43,388 bases of DNA from an uncultured Flavobacteriales bacterium (lineage in GTDB: Bacteria; Bacteroidota; Bacteroidia; Flavobacteriales_D; Sanyastnellaceae), in contig CAJQJX010000005.1 of NCBI GenBank assembly GCA_905478795.1, forward strand, positions 1 to 43,388, in the 5' to 3' direction. This document shows positions 1 through 9,263 of the stretch, one piece after another. Both the position numbers and the translations under genes were made by a program. The notes beneath the pieces were generated by a model. The model worked only from the letters and a program-made list of their open reading frames with translations. It ran no database searches and was not told where the DNA came from. How positions within the stretch are numbered: the stretch's first letter is position 1; every line of letters starts with the position of its first letter.

Positions 1-180
1 GCTGAAGAGGCACCCGCTGCCGAAGAAGCACCCGCTGCCGAAGAAGCACCTGCTGCTGAAGAGGCACCCGCTGCTGAAGAAGCTCCCGCTGCTGAAGAAG
101 CTCCCGCTGCTGAAGAAGCTCTCGCTGCTGAAGAAGCTCCCGCTGCTGAAGAAGCTCCTGCTGCTGAAGAAGCACCCGCT
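1..180 (+). repeat. Ten tandem 18-bp coding repeats (AEEAPA units)
   Basis: Ten in-frame 18-base units run head to tail, each coding for AEEAPA. They differ mainly at synonymous positions (gag/gaa, gca/gct, ccc/cct). The only amino-acid change is Pro to Leu in unit 7 (121-123). The array probably continues upstream of the window. Such repeats can change copy number by slippage or recombination, so tail length may vary between strains. Confidence 0.9.
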
Positions 181-213
181 GCTGAAGAAGGCAACGAGGA
201 GAAGGAAGGCTAA
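1..213 (+). CDS. rpsP: C-terminal tail of ribosomal protein S16 (partial, 5' end outside window)
   Basis: The reading frame is open from base 1 and ends at TAA 211-213, giving 70 residues of low-complexity Ala/Glu/Pro sequence in the pattern AAEEAP, then the tail GNEEKEG. No conserved ribosomal fold is visible because the N-terminal part lies upstream. The assignment rests on context: rimM follows directly, and rpsP-rimM is a widespread gene order. Some Bacteroidota S16 proteins also carry a long acidic Ala/Glu-rich C-terminal extension. The tail should be flexible and acidic, on the ribosome surface. One of the ten repeat units has Leu instead of Pro (ctc at 121-123). It could be another protein with an AEEAP tail, but the neighbour makes S16 the best call. 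Confidence 0.75.
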   Translation, partial: AEEAPAAEEAPAAEEAPAAEEAPAAEEAPAAEEAPAAEEALAAEEAPAAEEAPAAEEAPAAEEGNEEKEG

Positions 214-239
214 TCTCCTTCTTCAACACAACGATATTG

Positions 240-268
240 GAAGCCACCTTCGGGTGGCTTCTTCATTT
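240..268 (+). terminator. Rho-independent terminator after rpsP
   Basis: Perfect 9-bp stem GAAGCCACC (240-248) and GGTGGCTTC (253-261) closed by a TTCG tetraloop and followed by the T-rich run TTCATTT. It sits 26 bases after the rpsP stop and 24 bases before the rimM start, so it likely reduces readthrough and keeps rimM expression below that of S16. Confidence 0.8.
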
Positions 269-292
269 ACAGACAATCCCGAAATTTGTACG

Positions 293-820
293 ATGGCGAT
301 CACGGACGACATGTTTGAATTGGGACGCACCTTGAAGCCCCATGGCCTCAAAGGCGAGGTTGCCATCAAATTGGACGTTGACGTTCCCCAGCACTACGCC
401 TCTCTGGACATGGTGTGGGTGGAGCGTCAAGGCACATTGGTTCCCTATACGATTCAATCCATCTCCATTCGCCCCAAGACGACGGTGGTGCAGTTCGACG
501 GCGTGCTGGATGTGGATGCGGCAGCAGCCCTCTCTGGTCACAGGCTGCTGCTCCCGGTAGCGGCTTTGCCTCCTTTGACCGGATTGAAGTTCTATTACCA
601 CGAAGTAGTAGGATATGCACTCTTCGATGTACAGTTCGGTGCTCTGGGAACCATTTCTACTGTAATGGACCTTCCTGGCAATCCGCTCTTCAAGACGTCG
701 CAAGACGGAAAGGAGGGCTTCTTCCCCATTAAGGACGAAACCCTGGTTTCGATCAACCGTGACACGCAGACCATAGAGGTCAAGATGCCCGAGGGCCTCC
801 CCGAACTGTATTTTGGCTAG
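293..820 (+). CDS. rimM: Ribosome maturation factor RimM
   Basis: RimM binds ribosomal protein S19 and assists assembly of the 30S head; it acts in the cytoplasm. The 175-residue product has the usual family length. Its N-terminus contains the family signature FELGRTLKPHGLKGEV at about residues 8-23, followed by the RimM beta-barrel. The C-terminal PRC-barrel half includes GNPLFKTSQDGKEGFFPI. I chose ATG 293. A GTG at 254 is in frame but lies inside the terminator stem, and would add residues not expected in the family. ATG 311 is another possible start. The gene follows rpsP in the same direction, the standard arrangement. No Shine-Dalgarno sequence is visible, which is normal for Bacteroidota. 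Confidence 0.95.
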   Translation: MAITDDMFELGRTLKPHGLKGEVAIKLDVDVPQHYASLDMVWVERQGTLVPYTIQSISIRPKTTVVQFDGVLDVDAAAALSGHRLLLPVAALPPLTGLKFYYHEVVGYALFDVQFGALGTISTVMDLPGNPLFKTSQDGKEGFFPIKDETLVSINRDTQTIEVKMPEGLPELYFG

Positions 821-1033
821 ACCTCACTGTAGGCTGTTTCCTGTTCAAAAGTGGGACAGTCAGCATTCGCCTTGAACGGTCTGTGTATACTGGGTTTGCG
901 AGGGCTGTCAAAACTGTCCCCCATTCTTGGTGAAGAAGTCTGTTCAGATGGGGTAGCGCAGCTGTGAGCGTTCGATAGCTTGGTATCACGCTTCGGATCG
1001 CTCAGCCGCTCAAGGGATCGCCTTTTGATTCTG

Positions 1034-2527
1034 ATGTTCGGACCTGAACAATCCACAACAGATCTGACCTTGACGACCAAGAATCCCTTTCTCGCCCCAG
1101 AGCACCAAGCGCAACACAAGGCAACAACACCGGCAGCCCCTGCCCCACTTGCCAGCCCCTCCGCGCCGCCTGCATCCGATAGTGTCAACAAAAAGGACTT
1201 GCGCACCAAGGTTTTTGTCATCGACACTTCTGTGTTGCTCCACGACCACAACGCCATCAGGAGCTTTGAAGACAACAGAATTGCCATTCCCATCACGGTT
1301 TTAGAAGAGCTCGACACCTTCAAGGTGGGCAACGACACCAAGAATTTTGAAGCCCGGGAGTGCATCCGGATCATCGACCAACTGAGCAAGGACTTCACCT
1401 TACAAGATTGGATCCCCTTGGACAATGAAGGCGCTGGGCATTTGCGCATTGTGCTGAGCTCAGAAGGCCATCCCAGCGGGTTGGACGCTGCTCGGGTATT
1501 TGACAAGAAGACCAACGACCATAAGATTTTGAGCGCGGCGCTCCAGTTGCAGCACGACCAGCCGGACATGAAGGTTGTTCTGGTCTCCAAAGACATCAAC
1601 TTGCGCCTCAAGGCCAAGGCGCTCAGCCTTCCCGCTGAAGATTTCAAGACGGGAAAGGTGAAGGACAAGCAACACCTATACAGCGGAAAAACCCTCCTCG
1701 AGGATGTGGATGCCGACGTGGTGCGCAAGATGTACGTGTCTGGTCAAACCCGGAAAATCAGCGTCCTGGGGAAGAACCGCAAAAACAACCATTTCTACAT
1801 TCTCCGGAACCAGTCCGCATCTGCACTGGGCTTTTTTAGTGAGTCCAATAGGTTCATCGAGCGCGTAGACAAGAGCTATGCCTATGGGATCAAACCCAAG
1901 AATGCCGAACAGGCCTTTGCGTTGCATGCCATTTTGAATCCAGACATTCATTTGGTGACGGTAAGTGGTGTGGCTGGCACGGGGAAAACCCTCTTGGCTT
2001 TGGCGGGCGCATTGGAGCAGAAAAACCGCTACGACCAGATCATATTGGCACGCCCCATAGTACCGCTGAGCAATAAGGATTTGGGGTTCTTGCCCGGTGA
2101 CGCCGAGGACAAGGTCAACCCATACATGCAGCCACTGTGGGACAACCTGAACTTCATCAAGAGCCAGTTCGGACAGAATGAGCGGAAATTCAGAGCGATT
2201 GAGGAAATGCGCGCAGAGGGCAAAATCACCATCTGCCCATTGGCGTATATCAGAGGCCGGAGCCTGTCCAATGTCATTTTCATTGTGGATGAGGCCCAGA
2301 ATCTGACGCCCCACGAGGTCAAGACCATCATTACCCGTGCTGGAGAGAATTCCAAAATCATCCTAACGGGAGATGTGCGGCAGATTGACACCCCTTATCT
2401 GGACGAACAGTCCAACGGCATGAGCTATGTGATCGACCGACTCAAGGGACGAGAGTTGTTCGCCCATGTCACATTGGACAAGGGAGAACGAAGCGATTTG
2501 GCCAACCTTGCCAACGAACACCTCTGA
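1034..2527 (+). CDS. phoH: PIN domain-PhoH ATPase fusion (PhoH2 type)
   Basis: A 497-residue protein joining an N-terminal PIN nuclease-like domain to a C-terminal PhoH P-loop ATPase. After a low-complexity Pro/Ala leader of about 45 residues, the PIN domain opens with KVFVIDTSVLLHD and continues through VLEELD and an acidic VLVSKDINLR segment. The PhoH half has Walker A GVAGTGKT, Walker B IFIVDEAQN and the family motif ILTGDVRQID. PhoH2 proteins of this architecture are described as RNA helicase/ribonucleases, so the likely substrate is RNA; I infer this from the family. ATG 1034 is preferred over TTG 980 because the added residues look non-conserved. The 213-bp upstream gap shows no clear promoter or terminator. 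Confidence 0.92.
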   Translation: MFGPEQSTTDLTLTTKNPFLAPEHQAQHKATTPAAPAPLASPSAPPASDSVNKKDLRTKVFVIDTSVLLHDHNAIRSFEDNRIAIPITVLEELDTFKVGNDTKNFEARECIRIIDQLSKDFTLQDWIPLDNEGAGHLRIVLSSEGHPSGLDAARVFDKKTNDHKILSAALQLQHDQPDMKVVLVSKDINLRLKAKALSLPAEDFKTGKVKDKQHLYSGKTLLEDVDADVVRKMYVSGQTRKISVLGKNRKNNHFYILRNQSASALGFFSESNRFIERVDKSYAYGIKPKNAEQAFALHAILNPDIHLVTVSGVAGTGKTLLALAGALEQKNRYDQIILARPIVPLSNKDLGFLPGDAEDKVNPYMQPLWDNLNFIKSQFGQNERKFRAIEEMRAEGKITICPLAYIRGRSLSNVIFIVDEAQNLTPHEVKTIITRAGENSKIILTGDVRQIDTPYLDEQSNGMSYVIDRLKGRELFAHVTLDKGERSDLANLANEHL

Positions 2528-2683
2528 GGTTAGCACCGGGTTTTTCTTCACGTTCTGGCGAATCTCTCCCGCATTTCCTCGCATGGAGAGGCGCGAACAA
2601 ATCCAGCGTTGGCGTTGGTGAAGCCAAGGTAAAACGTGGCATTTCAAAGGGTTGTTTCGGGATGACAATCATCCAACAATCCC

Positions 2684-3361
2684 ATGCGTTACCCTTCCTT
2701 TCTCTCTCTACTTGTATTGATGGCCACATCTCCTGTGGTCGCTTTTTCTCAAAACACCGCAACAGGTGGATGTCCCACAGAGCTCGATGGCGACGGTGTG
2801 GTCGGCATGTCTGATCTGCTCATTGTACTGGCCGACTTTGGTACCACTTGCCACGAAGGGCCACCTTCCTCTGGCCCATGGCCCACCCTCTATTTCTCTG
2901 AGCTGCATTACAACCCTGCTTCTGTCCAAGGCAGCGACAGTGAGTTCGAGTTCTTGGAACTGTACAACCCCGATAGCTCGGCAGTGGATTTGGAGGGCTG
3001 GTCACTTTCTGAAGGGCTTTCGTTCACCTTTCCTTCCGGAGCCGTGATTGATGCTGGCGGTTTTGTGGTCGTCACTGCCCATGCTGTGACCTACTCAGGG
3101 TTGGGCTATCCCGTGTACGATTGGGGCTCTGGGGGGCTGCACAATTCCGGCGAATTGCTGGCCCTTCGCGCACCAGATGGCCAGGTCGTAGAGTCGGTGA
3201 CTTATTCGGATTCAGGCGATTGGGATGGCGCTCCAGATGGGCTCGGGCCTTCGTTGGAGCGCCTATTTCTATCGGGTGATCCCAGCTCCCCTGACCAGTG
3301 GTCGGCGTCCATCAATGTTGGCGGCACTCCAGGAGCCATCAACAGCCTCTGGGTGGATTGA
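2684..3361 (+). CDS. Secreted protein with dockerin-like motif and lamin-tail domain
   Basis: A 225-residue exported protein. Residues 1-22 form a signal peptide ending VVAFSQ. Residues about 29-56 (from CPTELDGDGVVGMSDLL to the Cys of GTTC) resemble one half of a type I dockerin calcium-binding repeat, with a DxDGDGxVG-like loop and a DLLxxLADFG helix, flanked by two cysteines that could pair. From about residue 67 to the end there is a lamin-tail (LTD) domain: LYFSELHYNP, EFLELYNP, LEGWSLS and GGFVVVTA are typical strands, and the domain ends near GGTPGAIN. No T9SS sorting tail is present. The function is unknown; LTD domains in bacteria occur in secreted nucleases and surface proteins. The gene converges on the GH65 gene with an 11-bp gap. 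Confidence 0.8.
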   Translation: MRYPSFLSLLVLMATSPVVAFSQNTATGGCPTELDGDGVVGMSDLLIVLADFGTTCHEGPPSSGPWPTLYFSELHYNPASVQGSDSEFEFLELYNPDSSAVDLEGWSLSEGLSFTFPSGAVIDAGGFVVVTAHAVTYSGLGYPVYDWGSGGLHNSGELLALRAPDGQVVESVTYSDSGDWDGAPDGLGPSLERLFLSGDPSSPDQWSASINVGGTPGAINSLWVD

Positions 3362-3372
3362 TTGTTTCGGTT

Positions 3373-5646
3373 TCAGGAGAGGCGGACCGCTTTGCCGTCG
3401 AGCACGACCTCAAGCGGTTCTCCCTCCTGGAGCTGGACCCGGGTGCCTTCAGCATCCACAGACACTTTGAGCTGACGGCCTCTGAACTGAAGCTGGAAGC
3501 TGTAGCTGCCCCATGCTTTTGGCAGCATGGCATTGAAATGAGGCTTTCCATCGCGAACCCGGAAGCCTCCGAACCCTTCGATTACGCTCATCCACGTTCC
3601 TGCCATACTGGTGATGTGCAAGCCTTGATAGGCCTCATTGTTGTAATCATCCAGGTCAAGCCGTGCTGTGCGGAGGTACATTTCTACGGCCTTGGTTTCA
3701 AGGCCCAGTTTGGCCGCGAGCACCACGTGTACACAAGGACTCAAGCTGCTCTCGTGGACGGTTCTGGGCTCGTAAAACTCAAAATTCTCCCGGTGGGTGG
3801 CTGTGTCAAATGCGTCTTCAAAAAAGTACAAGCCTTGCAAGGTGTCAGCCTGCTTGATGAATACCGAACGCAGAATGCGGTCCCAGCTCCAATGCTGGTT
3901 GATGGGGCGCTCTGTATCGGGCAGGTCTGCTGCCATCTCTTGGGCTTTGTCCATAAAGCCATCCTGCTGCAAGAAGACGCGTGTTCCCTCGAGTTCTGGA
4001 TAGTACATCCCAGCCGATACAGCTTCCCAATGGGGACGCTCCTTGGCTTCGTCGAACTGCCAATGGGCCGATGCTGCGCTCAAGGCGACTGGCGCGTGGG
4101 CCTTCATCCATTCCAACGCGTCACATGCCTGCTGTAAGCACCATGCAGCCAAATAGTTGGTATACCAGTTGTTGTTGACGTTGTTCTCGTATTCGTTCGG
4201 GCCCGTCACCCCCAAAATCACCCATGCACTTTTGGCCTCTGACCAGTTCACACGTTGTGCCCAGAATCGGGCCACACCAAGGATGACCTCCCAGCCTCCT
4301 TCCGCCATATAGGCTTCGTCCCCTGTGTATCGGATGTAGTTGTGGATGGCATACACCATGGCCCCATTGCGGTGAATCTCCTCGAAGGTGATCTCCCATT
4401 CGTTGTGGCACTCCTCGCCGTTCATGGTGACCATGGGGTACAAGGCGGCTCCGCCATCGAACCCCAGTTTGGCCGCGTTTTCAATGGCCCTATCCAGGTG
4501 ATTGCGGCGGTATACGAGCAACTGCCTCGCTACACCTTGTGGATGGGTACCGAGATAGAATGGCAGGCAATACGCCTCGGTATCCCAGTAGCTTGCCCCA
4601 CCGTATTTCTCGCCTGTAAATCCCTTGGGACCAATATTCAGGCGCGGATCATCTCCAGTAAACGTTTGGTTCAGGTGGAAGATGTTGAAGCGGATGGCCT
4701 GTTGTGCGGCATCGTCACCCGTTATGGTTACATCGGACCGCTCCCAAATCCGCTCCCAGGCCATCATGTGGTCCTGTAATGCGGCGCTCCAGCCCAGGGC
4801 CACGGCCTCCTCCACCTTCTGCTCTGCCTTTTCTAGGATGGACTCCTTGGAGTGGTCCATGCCCCTCAACAGACTGATGGTCTTGTCGACCACACAACGT
4901 GAACCGGCTTCTACTGCGCATTCGAACCGCACGGCGTGACCATGCTTCATGGGCAAGGCCGAGCCCTCTAATGAGCGAGAGTCAAACCAAGCCGTGGCGC
5001 GCATGGCATGGCTGACTTGGAACCCCGTTTTTCTGGTCGTGACCGTCAGATGACCGCCTGTAGCGTCACCGCTTGCAGCGTTCACCTCCCAAAACCGCTC
5101 GTCCCAATTGGCATCTTCGTTGGTGACGTCCCCATCCATGACCGGTTCCAGCGTCAAGGTGCCGCTGCCGTCCAAAACATCCACTGAATAGCGTAGGAAC
5201 GCTGTTTCGACATCTGCCATGCTGCAGAAGCGCTGGGCTTTTACAGAGAGGTGCATCCCTCCGACGCTCACTTCGAATGTCCGGGTTAGCAGACCGCGTA
5301 ACATGTCGAGTTCCCGCCTAAAATGAAGGGGGGCATGGGTGGCCAGATCGAGCTCTTCTCCGTTTGCACAAAGTCGGATGGTGGTCCAGTCTGGTGCGTT
5401 GAGCACCTTGGCGAAGTATTCCGGATATCCGTTCTTCCACCACCCCACCTTGGTCTTGTCGGGGTAGTATACCCCACCTACATAGCTGCCCCTCAGCGTG
5501 TCGCCTGTATACGCTTCTTCATGGTTTGCGCGCTGGCCAAAGCGCCCATTTCCAATGCTAAAAATGGATTCGGACGCGCGTTGGCGCTCCGGATGAAAAC
5601 CGGACTCGACAATCTTCCAAGGGTCTACATCGAGGTACCTCCGCAT
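3373..5646 (-). CDS. mapA: Maltose phosphorylase (glycoside hydrolase family 65)
   Basis: A 757-residue cytoplasmic enzyme of GH65, the usual size for bacterial disaccharide phosphorylases. It would split maltose with phosphate into beta-glucose-1-phosphate and glucose. The N-terminal beta-sandwich contains ESIFSIGNGRFGQR; the (alpha/alpha)6 barrel contains GEKYGGASYWDTEAY and the loop CHNEWEITFEEIHRNGA, which resembles maltose rather than trehalose or kojibiose phosphorylases. The general acid should be Glu485 in VTGPNEYENN. There is no signal peptide. It is last in the minus-strand operon, 17 bp after beta-phosphoglucomutase, which consumes its product. Specificity for another alpha-glucose disaccharide cannot be excluded from sequence alone. 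Confidence 0.92.
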   Translation of the reverse strand: MRRYLDVDPWKIVESGFHPERQRASESIFSIGNGRFGQRANHEEAYTGDTLRGSYVGGVYYPDKTKVGWWKNGYPEYFAKVLNAPDWTTIRLCANGEELDLATHAPLHFRRELDMLRGLLTRTFEVSVGGMHLSVKAQRFCSMADVETAFLRYSVDVLDGSGTLTLEPVMDGDVTNEDANWDERFWEVNAASGDATGGHLTVTTRKTGFQVSHAMRATAWFDSRSLEGSALPMKHGHAVRFECAVEAGSRCVVDKTISLLRGMDHSKESILEKAEQKVEEAVALGWSAALQDHMMAWERIWERSDVTITGDDAAQQAIRFNIFHLNQTFTGDDPRLNIGPKGFTGEKYGGASYWDTEAYCLPFYLGTHPQGVARQLLVYRRNHLDRAIENAAKLGFDGGAALYPMVTMNGEECHNEWEITFEEIHRNGAMVYAIHNYIRYTGDEAYMAEGGWEVILGVARFWAQRVNWSEAKSAWVILGVTGPNEYENNVNNNWYTNYLAAWCLQQACDALEWMKAHAPVALSAASAHWQFDEAKERPHWEAVSAGMYYPELEGTRVFLQQDGFMDKAQEMAADLPDTERPINQHWSWDRILRSVFIKQADTLQGLYFFEDAFDTATHRENFEFYEPRTVHESSLSPCVHVVLAAKLGLETKAVEMYLRTARLDLDDYNNEAYQGLHITSMAGTWMSVIEGFGGFRVRDGKPHFNAMLPKAWGSYSFQLQFRGRQLKVSVDAEGTRVQLQEGEPLEVVLDGKAVRLS

Positions 5647-5663
5647 GGTTCAGAAAGGTAGGG

Positions 5664-6323
5664 TCAGGAAAGGTGCTGTTCCAATTTGGAAAGGGTGAAC
5701 CCTTCAAAGCCCGAGATGACCACTTCGGCTTGGGACAGGACTTCCTGCTTGCCCACCCCTACCGCTCGGAATTTGCCATTTAAAGCTGCTTGGATTCCTG
5801 CCACGGCATCTTCAAACACCACACAGTCTTGGGGGGCAAAACCGAAGTAATGAGCGCCTTTCAGAAAGACCTCGGGATCGGGCTTAGAAAACGTGATGCC
5901 GTTTCCGTCGACGACCACCTCGAACCGATCGGCAATGCCGCAAAGATCCAGAATCAAGGCGGCATTGCGGCTGCTTGAGCCCAACCCCACTTTTACACCC
6001 GCTCCCAGAAGTTCGTCGATGAAGTCCACCACCCCAGGGAACAATTCCGCGGATGACATGGTCTCAACCAACTCGAGATATTGCGCGTTCTTGCGTTCCA
6101 TCAGGCGCACTTTGGTGTCATTGTCCAACACCAATCCGCCTTTCTCCAAGATGTATTCGAGTGATCCCACCCGGCTCACGCCTTTGAGTTGCTCGTTGTC
6201 CTCGTGGGTGTAAGGAATGCCCAACTCGTCGGCAAGGCGCTTCCAACCTGTAAAGTGGTATTTCGCAGTGTCTACGATGACGCCGTCAAGGTCGAACAGA
6301 CAGGCTTTGGGGGTAAATGCCAT
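5664..6323 (-). CDS. pgmB: Beta-phosphoglucomutase (HAD superfamily)
   Basis: A 219-residue cytoplasmic enzyme converting beta-glucose-1-phosphate to glucose-6-phosphate through a phospho-aspartate. The HAD motif I is CLFDLDGVIVDTAKYHF, with nucleophile Asp11 and acid/base Asp13. The cap-domain phrase LKGVSRVGSLEYIL is characteristic of beta-PGM and separates it from other HAD phosphatases. Later motifs are GLGSSSRNA (motif II) and KPDPEVF/VFEDAVAGIQAA (motifs III-IV). Start ATG at 6323-6321 was chosen. The frame remains open upstream, but that part lies within the preceding kinase gene and has no HAD similarity. It lies 11 bp after the kinase gene and 17 bp before maltose phosphorylase, consistent with one transcript. 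Confidence 0.95.
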   Translation of the reverse strand: MAFTPKACLFDLDGVIVDTAKYHFTGWKRLADELGIPYTHEDNEQLKGVSRVGSLEYILEKGGLVLDNDTKVRLMERKNAQYLELVETMSSAELFPGVVDFIDELLGAGVKVGLGSSSRNAALILDLCGIADRFEVVVDGNGITFSKPDPEVFLKGAHYFGFAPQDCVVFEDAVAGIQAALNGKFRAVGVGKQEVLSQAEVVISGFEGFTLSKLEQHLS

Positions 6324-6334
6324 AAACTGGAAGG

Positions 6335-7204
6335 TCAGGATTCCACGTGAGGCAAGATGTGCTTTAAGTGATAGGCGGCCAAACCATCGATGGGCTTCTT
6401 GATGATTTGTCCCACTTCGATGCCATCCTTGGCGCACTCAGCTCTTAATTCCTCTTGAAAATGATAGGCCACACTGCCGATGAAATGCACAGGCTCATTG
6501 GTCCAGCCATCAAAACACTTGACGTGCACATCTATAAACGCCCTAAAACCTTCTGCAAGCCAGGCTTTGAACATGGGCTCAGATTTGTGCTTGCCAATGA
6601 AGGTCATGAAACTCGCCAGGAAGACGTTGGGGTCTTCCTTTAAGTAAACGCGGTCCACGATATCGTCCTTTGTCAACCCGTACATCGCGTCAAAGTCCGC
6701 TTCGATTTCAGCAGGCAATTGGTGGTATAGCTTAGCGGCCAGCAGTTTCTTACCGTGCCAACTCCCACTCGCCTCATCTCCCAAGATGTAGGCCAATGCG
6801 GGCACCTCCTCACTCACCGTGGAGCCGCTGAAGTGACAGCTGTTGGACCCTGTTCCGATGATGCATGTAATGCCAGGCCGGCCATCGTAGGTGCTAAACG
6901 CCGCGCCCACGAGATCGTGATCGACCGTGACCGCGGCTTGCTTGAATACCCGCTGCAGCCCTTCTTCGATGATGGCACACAAGGGCGCCGAGCTGCTTCC
7001 AGCACCATAGAAAAACACGTGGGTCACTTCGCTCTGAATGGCTTCCACATCGGCATGCGCTGACATGACCTCCTCCACCTTGTCCGCAGAATGGAAGTAA
7101 GGGTTGAAACCCATGGTATGAAACTCCATGACTTCCTTTCCGGAGGCGTCAAGAAGCTGCCAATCACATTTAGTCGAGCCGCTATCGGCTATGAGCACCC
7201 GCAT
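6335..7204 (-). CDS. BadF/BadG-type sugar kinase (N-acetylglucosamine kinase-like)
   Basis: A 289-residue ASKHA-superfamily kinase. The N-terminal phosphate-binding loop is MRVLIADSGSTKCDW and the second phosphate region is CIIGTGSNSCHFSG, followed by LGDEASGSWHGKKLL. Bacteroidota proteins of this type are usually annotated as N-acetylglucosamine or glucosamine kinases of the BadF/BadG/BcrA/BcrD ATPase family. Its position between gap and pgmB in an alpha-glucan operon suggests that it may phosphorylate the free glucose released by maltose phosphorylase, which is otherwise unaccounted for in this window; this is inference. It starts 3 bp after the gap stop codon, indicating tight co-transcription. 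Confidence 0.8.
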   Translation of the reverse strand: MRVLIADSGSTKCDWQLLDASGKEVMEFHTMGFNPYFHSADKVEEVMSAHADVEAIQSEVTHVFFYGAGSSSAPLCAIIEEGLQRVFKQAAVTVDHDLVGAAFSTYDGRPGITCIIGTGSNSCHFSGSTVSEEVPALAYILGDEASGSWHGKKLLAAKLYHQLPAEIEADFDAMYGLTKDDIVDRVYLKEDPNVFLASFMTFIGKHKSEPMFKAWLAEGFRAFIDVHVKCFDGWTNEPVHFIGSVAYHFQEELRAECAKDGIEVGQIIKKPIDGLAAYHLKHILPHVES

Positions 7205-7207
7205 TAC

Positions 7208-8197
<990 letters not shown>

Positions 8198-8216
8198 CTA
8201 TATGATGTTCTAAAAT

Positions 8217-9197
8217 TCAAATGCTCAGGATTTGGGCGACGCGAAGCTCTTCGTCGAGGCCCTTACTCTTTCTGTTAATCGCTTCTGGGAACGGGGTGTA
8301 TACCACTTCGTCGTTGACCAAACCTGCCATGACGGCATTGCGGCCACTGATCAAAGCTTCGACGGCCCCGACACCCAATCGACTGGCCAATACGCGGTCG
8401 AAACAACTGGGGTCTCCTCCGCGTTGAATGTGACCGAGTACCGTGACACGGGTGTCGTATTTGTTGTACTTGGATTGCACCTTGGCCGCAATTTCCATTG
8501 CCCCCCCATTGGTGTCCCCTTCGGCGACAATGACAATGCTGCTTGTTTTGTTGGACTCTTCGCCCCGCTCGAGGATGTCGATCAGGTCTTCCACGCTCAT
8601 GCCCGCTTCTGGCGTCATGACGGCAATGGCGCCAGTGGCAATGGCGGTCTTGAGGGCGATGTAGCCGCTGTCACGACCCATCACTTCCACAAAGAACAAA
8701 CGGTTGTGACTGCTCGCGGTGTCTCGAATTTTATCGACGGCCTCCACGACCGTATTTGTGGCGGTGTCGTACCCAATGGTGTAATCCGTACCCGCCAAAT
8801 CGTTATCGATGGTTCCGGGGATGCCGACCACCCTCACATCGTGCTCTTCGGCCAGTTTTTGAGCTCCGGTAAATGTGCCGTTTCCGCCAATTACAACGAG
8901 GGCATCGACCTTGGAATCGCGGAGTACACCTGCCGCTTTTGCCCTACCCGATGGCTCATGAAAATCCATGCACCGGGCACTCTTTAAAATGGTGCCTCCA
9001 CGGCCAAGGATTTTGGCCACACTTCGGGCGTGCAAGCGCTTTAAGTCTCCGGATATCAGGCCTTCATAGCCTTGGAAGATGCCCGACACTTCGATGCCGT
9101 GAAATACTGCACAACGCACCACAGCGCGGATTGCAGCATTCATTCCTGGGGCGTCGCCTCCACTCGTTAGGACGCCTATGCGTTCAATTTTACTCAT
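8217..9197 (-). CDS. pfkA: 6-phosphofructokinase
   Basis: A 326-residue PfkA-family enzyme that phosphorylates fructose-6-phosphate to the 1,6-bisphosphate. N-terminal nucleotide loop: RIGVLTSGGDAPGMNAAIR. Further motifs are GGTILKSARC and the catalytic PGTIDNDLAGTDYTIG with Asp nucleophile activators. The motif that usually reads GGDGS reads GGNGT here (aac codon near 8871), replacing the Asp that in E. coli PfkA (Asp103) contacts Mg-ATP; the next Gly, typical of ATP-dependent rather than PPi-dependent enzymes, is kept. Start ATG 9197-9195 is chosen; the frame is open much further upstream but there overlaps the divergent regulator gene. It is first in the minus-strand operon. Confidence 0.93.
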   Translation of the reverse strand: MSKIERIGVLTSGGDAPGMNAAIRAVVRCAVFHGIEVSGIFQGYEGLISGDLKRLHARSVAKILGRGGTILKSARCMDFHEPSGRAKAAGVLRDSKVDALVVIGGNGTFTGAQKLAEEHDVRVVGIPGTIDNDLAGTDYTIGYDTATNTVVEAVDKIRDTASSHNRLFFVEVMGRDSGYIALKTAIATGAIAVMTPEAGMSVEDLIDILERGEESNKTSSIVIVAEGDTNGGAMEIAAKVQSKYNKYDTRVTVLGHIQRGGDPSCFDRVLASRLGVGAVEALISGRNAVMAGLVNDEVVYTPFPEAINRKSKGLDEELRVAQILSI

Positions 9198-9211
9198 CAG
9201 ATAAGGGACCG

Positions 9212-9219
9212 CGAATGTA
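9212..9219 (-). promoter_or_regulatory. Possible -7 element for the pfkA operon
   Basis: On the minus strand this reads TACATTCG, one mismatch from the Bacteroidetes -7 consensus TAnnTTTG, 14 bases before the pfkA start. A TTTC-like -33 element lies about 18 bases further upstream, but is weak. If used, the divergent promoters would share the 72-bp pfkA-regulator gap. Confidence 0.25.
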
Positions 9220-9242
9220 GCGCGAGATGTGACGATTCGAAA

Positions 9243-9263
9243 TTGGTGTACTTTTGACACCAA
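9243..9263 (+). promoter_or_regulatory. Inverted repeat overlapping a TAnnTTTG promoter element (candidate operator)
   Basis: TTGGTGT (9243-9249) and ACACCAA (9257-9263) form a perfect 7-bp inverted repeat. The 7-base spacer plus the last T of the left arm contains TACTTTTG (9249-9256), an exact match to the Bacteroidetes -7 promoter consensus TAnnTTTG. The element is 14 bases before the start codon of the NUDIX-type regulator, so the transcript would have a very short leader. A protein bound to the palindrome would block this promoter and could also affect the divergent pfkA promoter. Autoregulation by the NUDIX regulator is the simplest reading, but is inferred. Confidence 0.5.

Noticed and set aside
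817-1728. Long minus-strand open frame opposite the PhoH gene.
   Set aside because: It has a Ser/Arg-rich composition without domains and lies antisense to a well-supported PIN-PhoH coding region.
3298-4137. Plus-strand frame of 279 codons across the end of the GH65 gene.
   Set aside because: Antisense to conserved GH65 sequence and without motifs.
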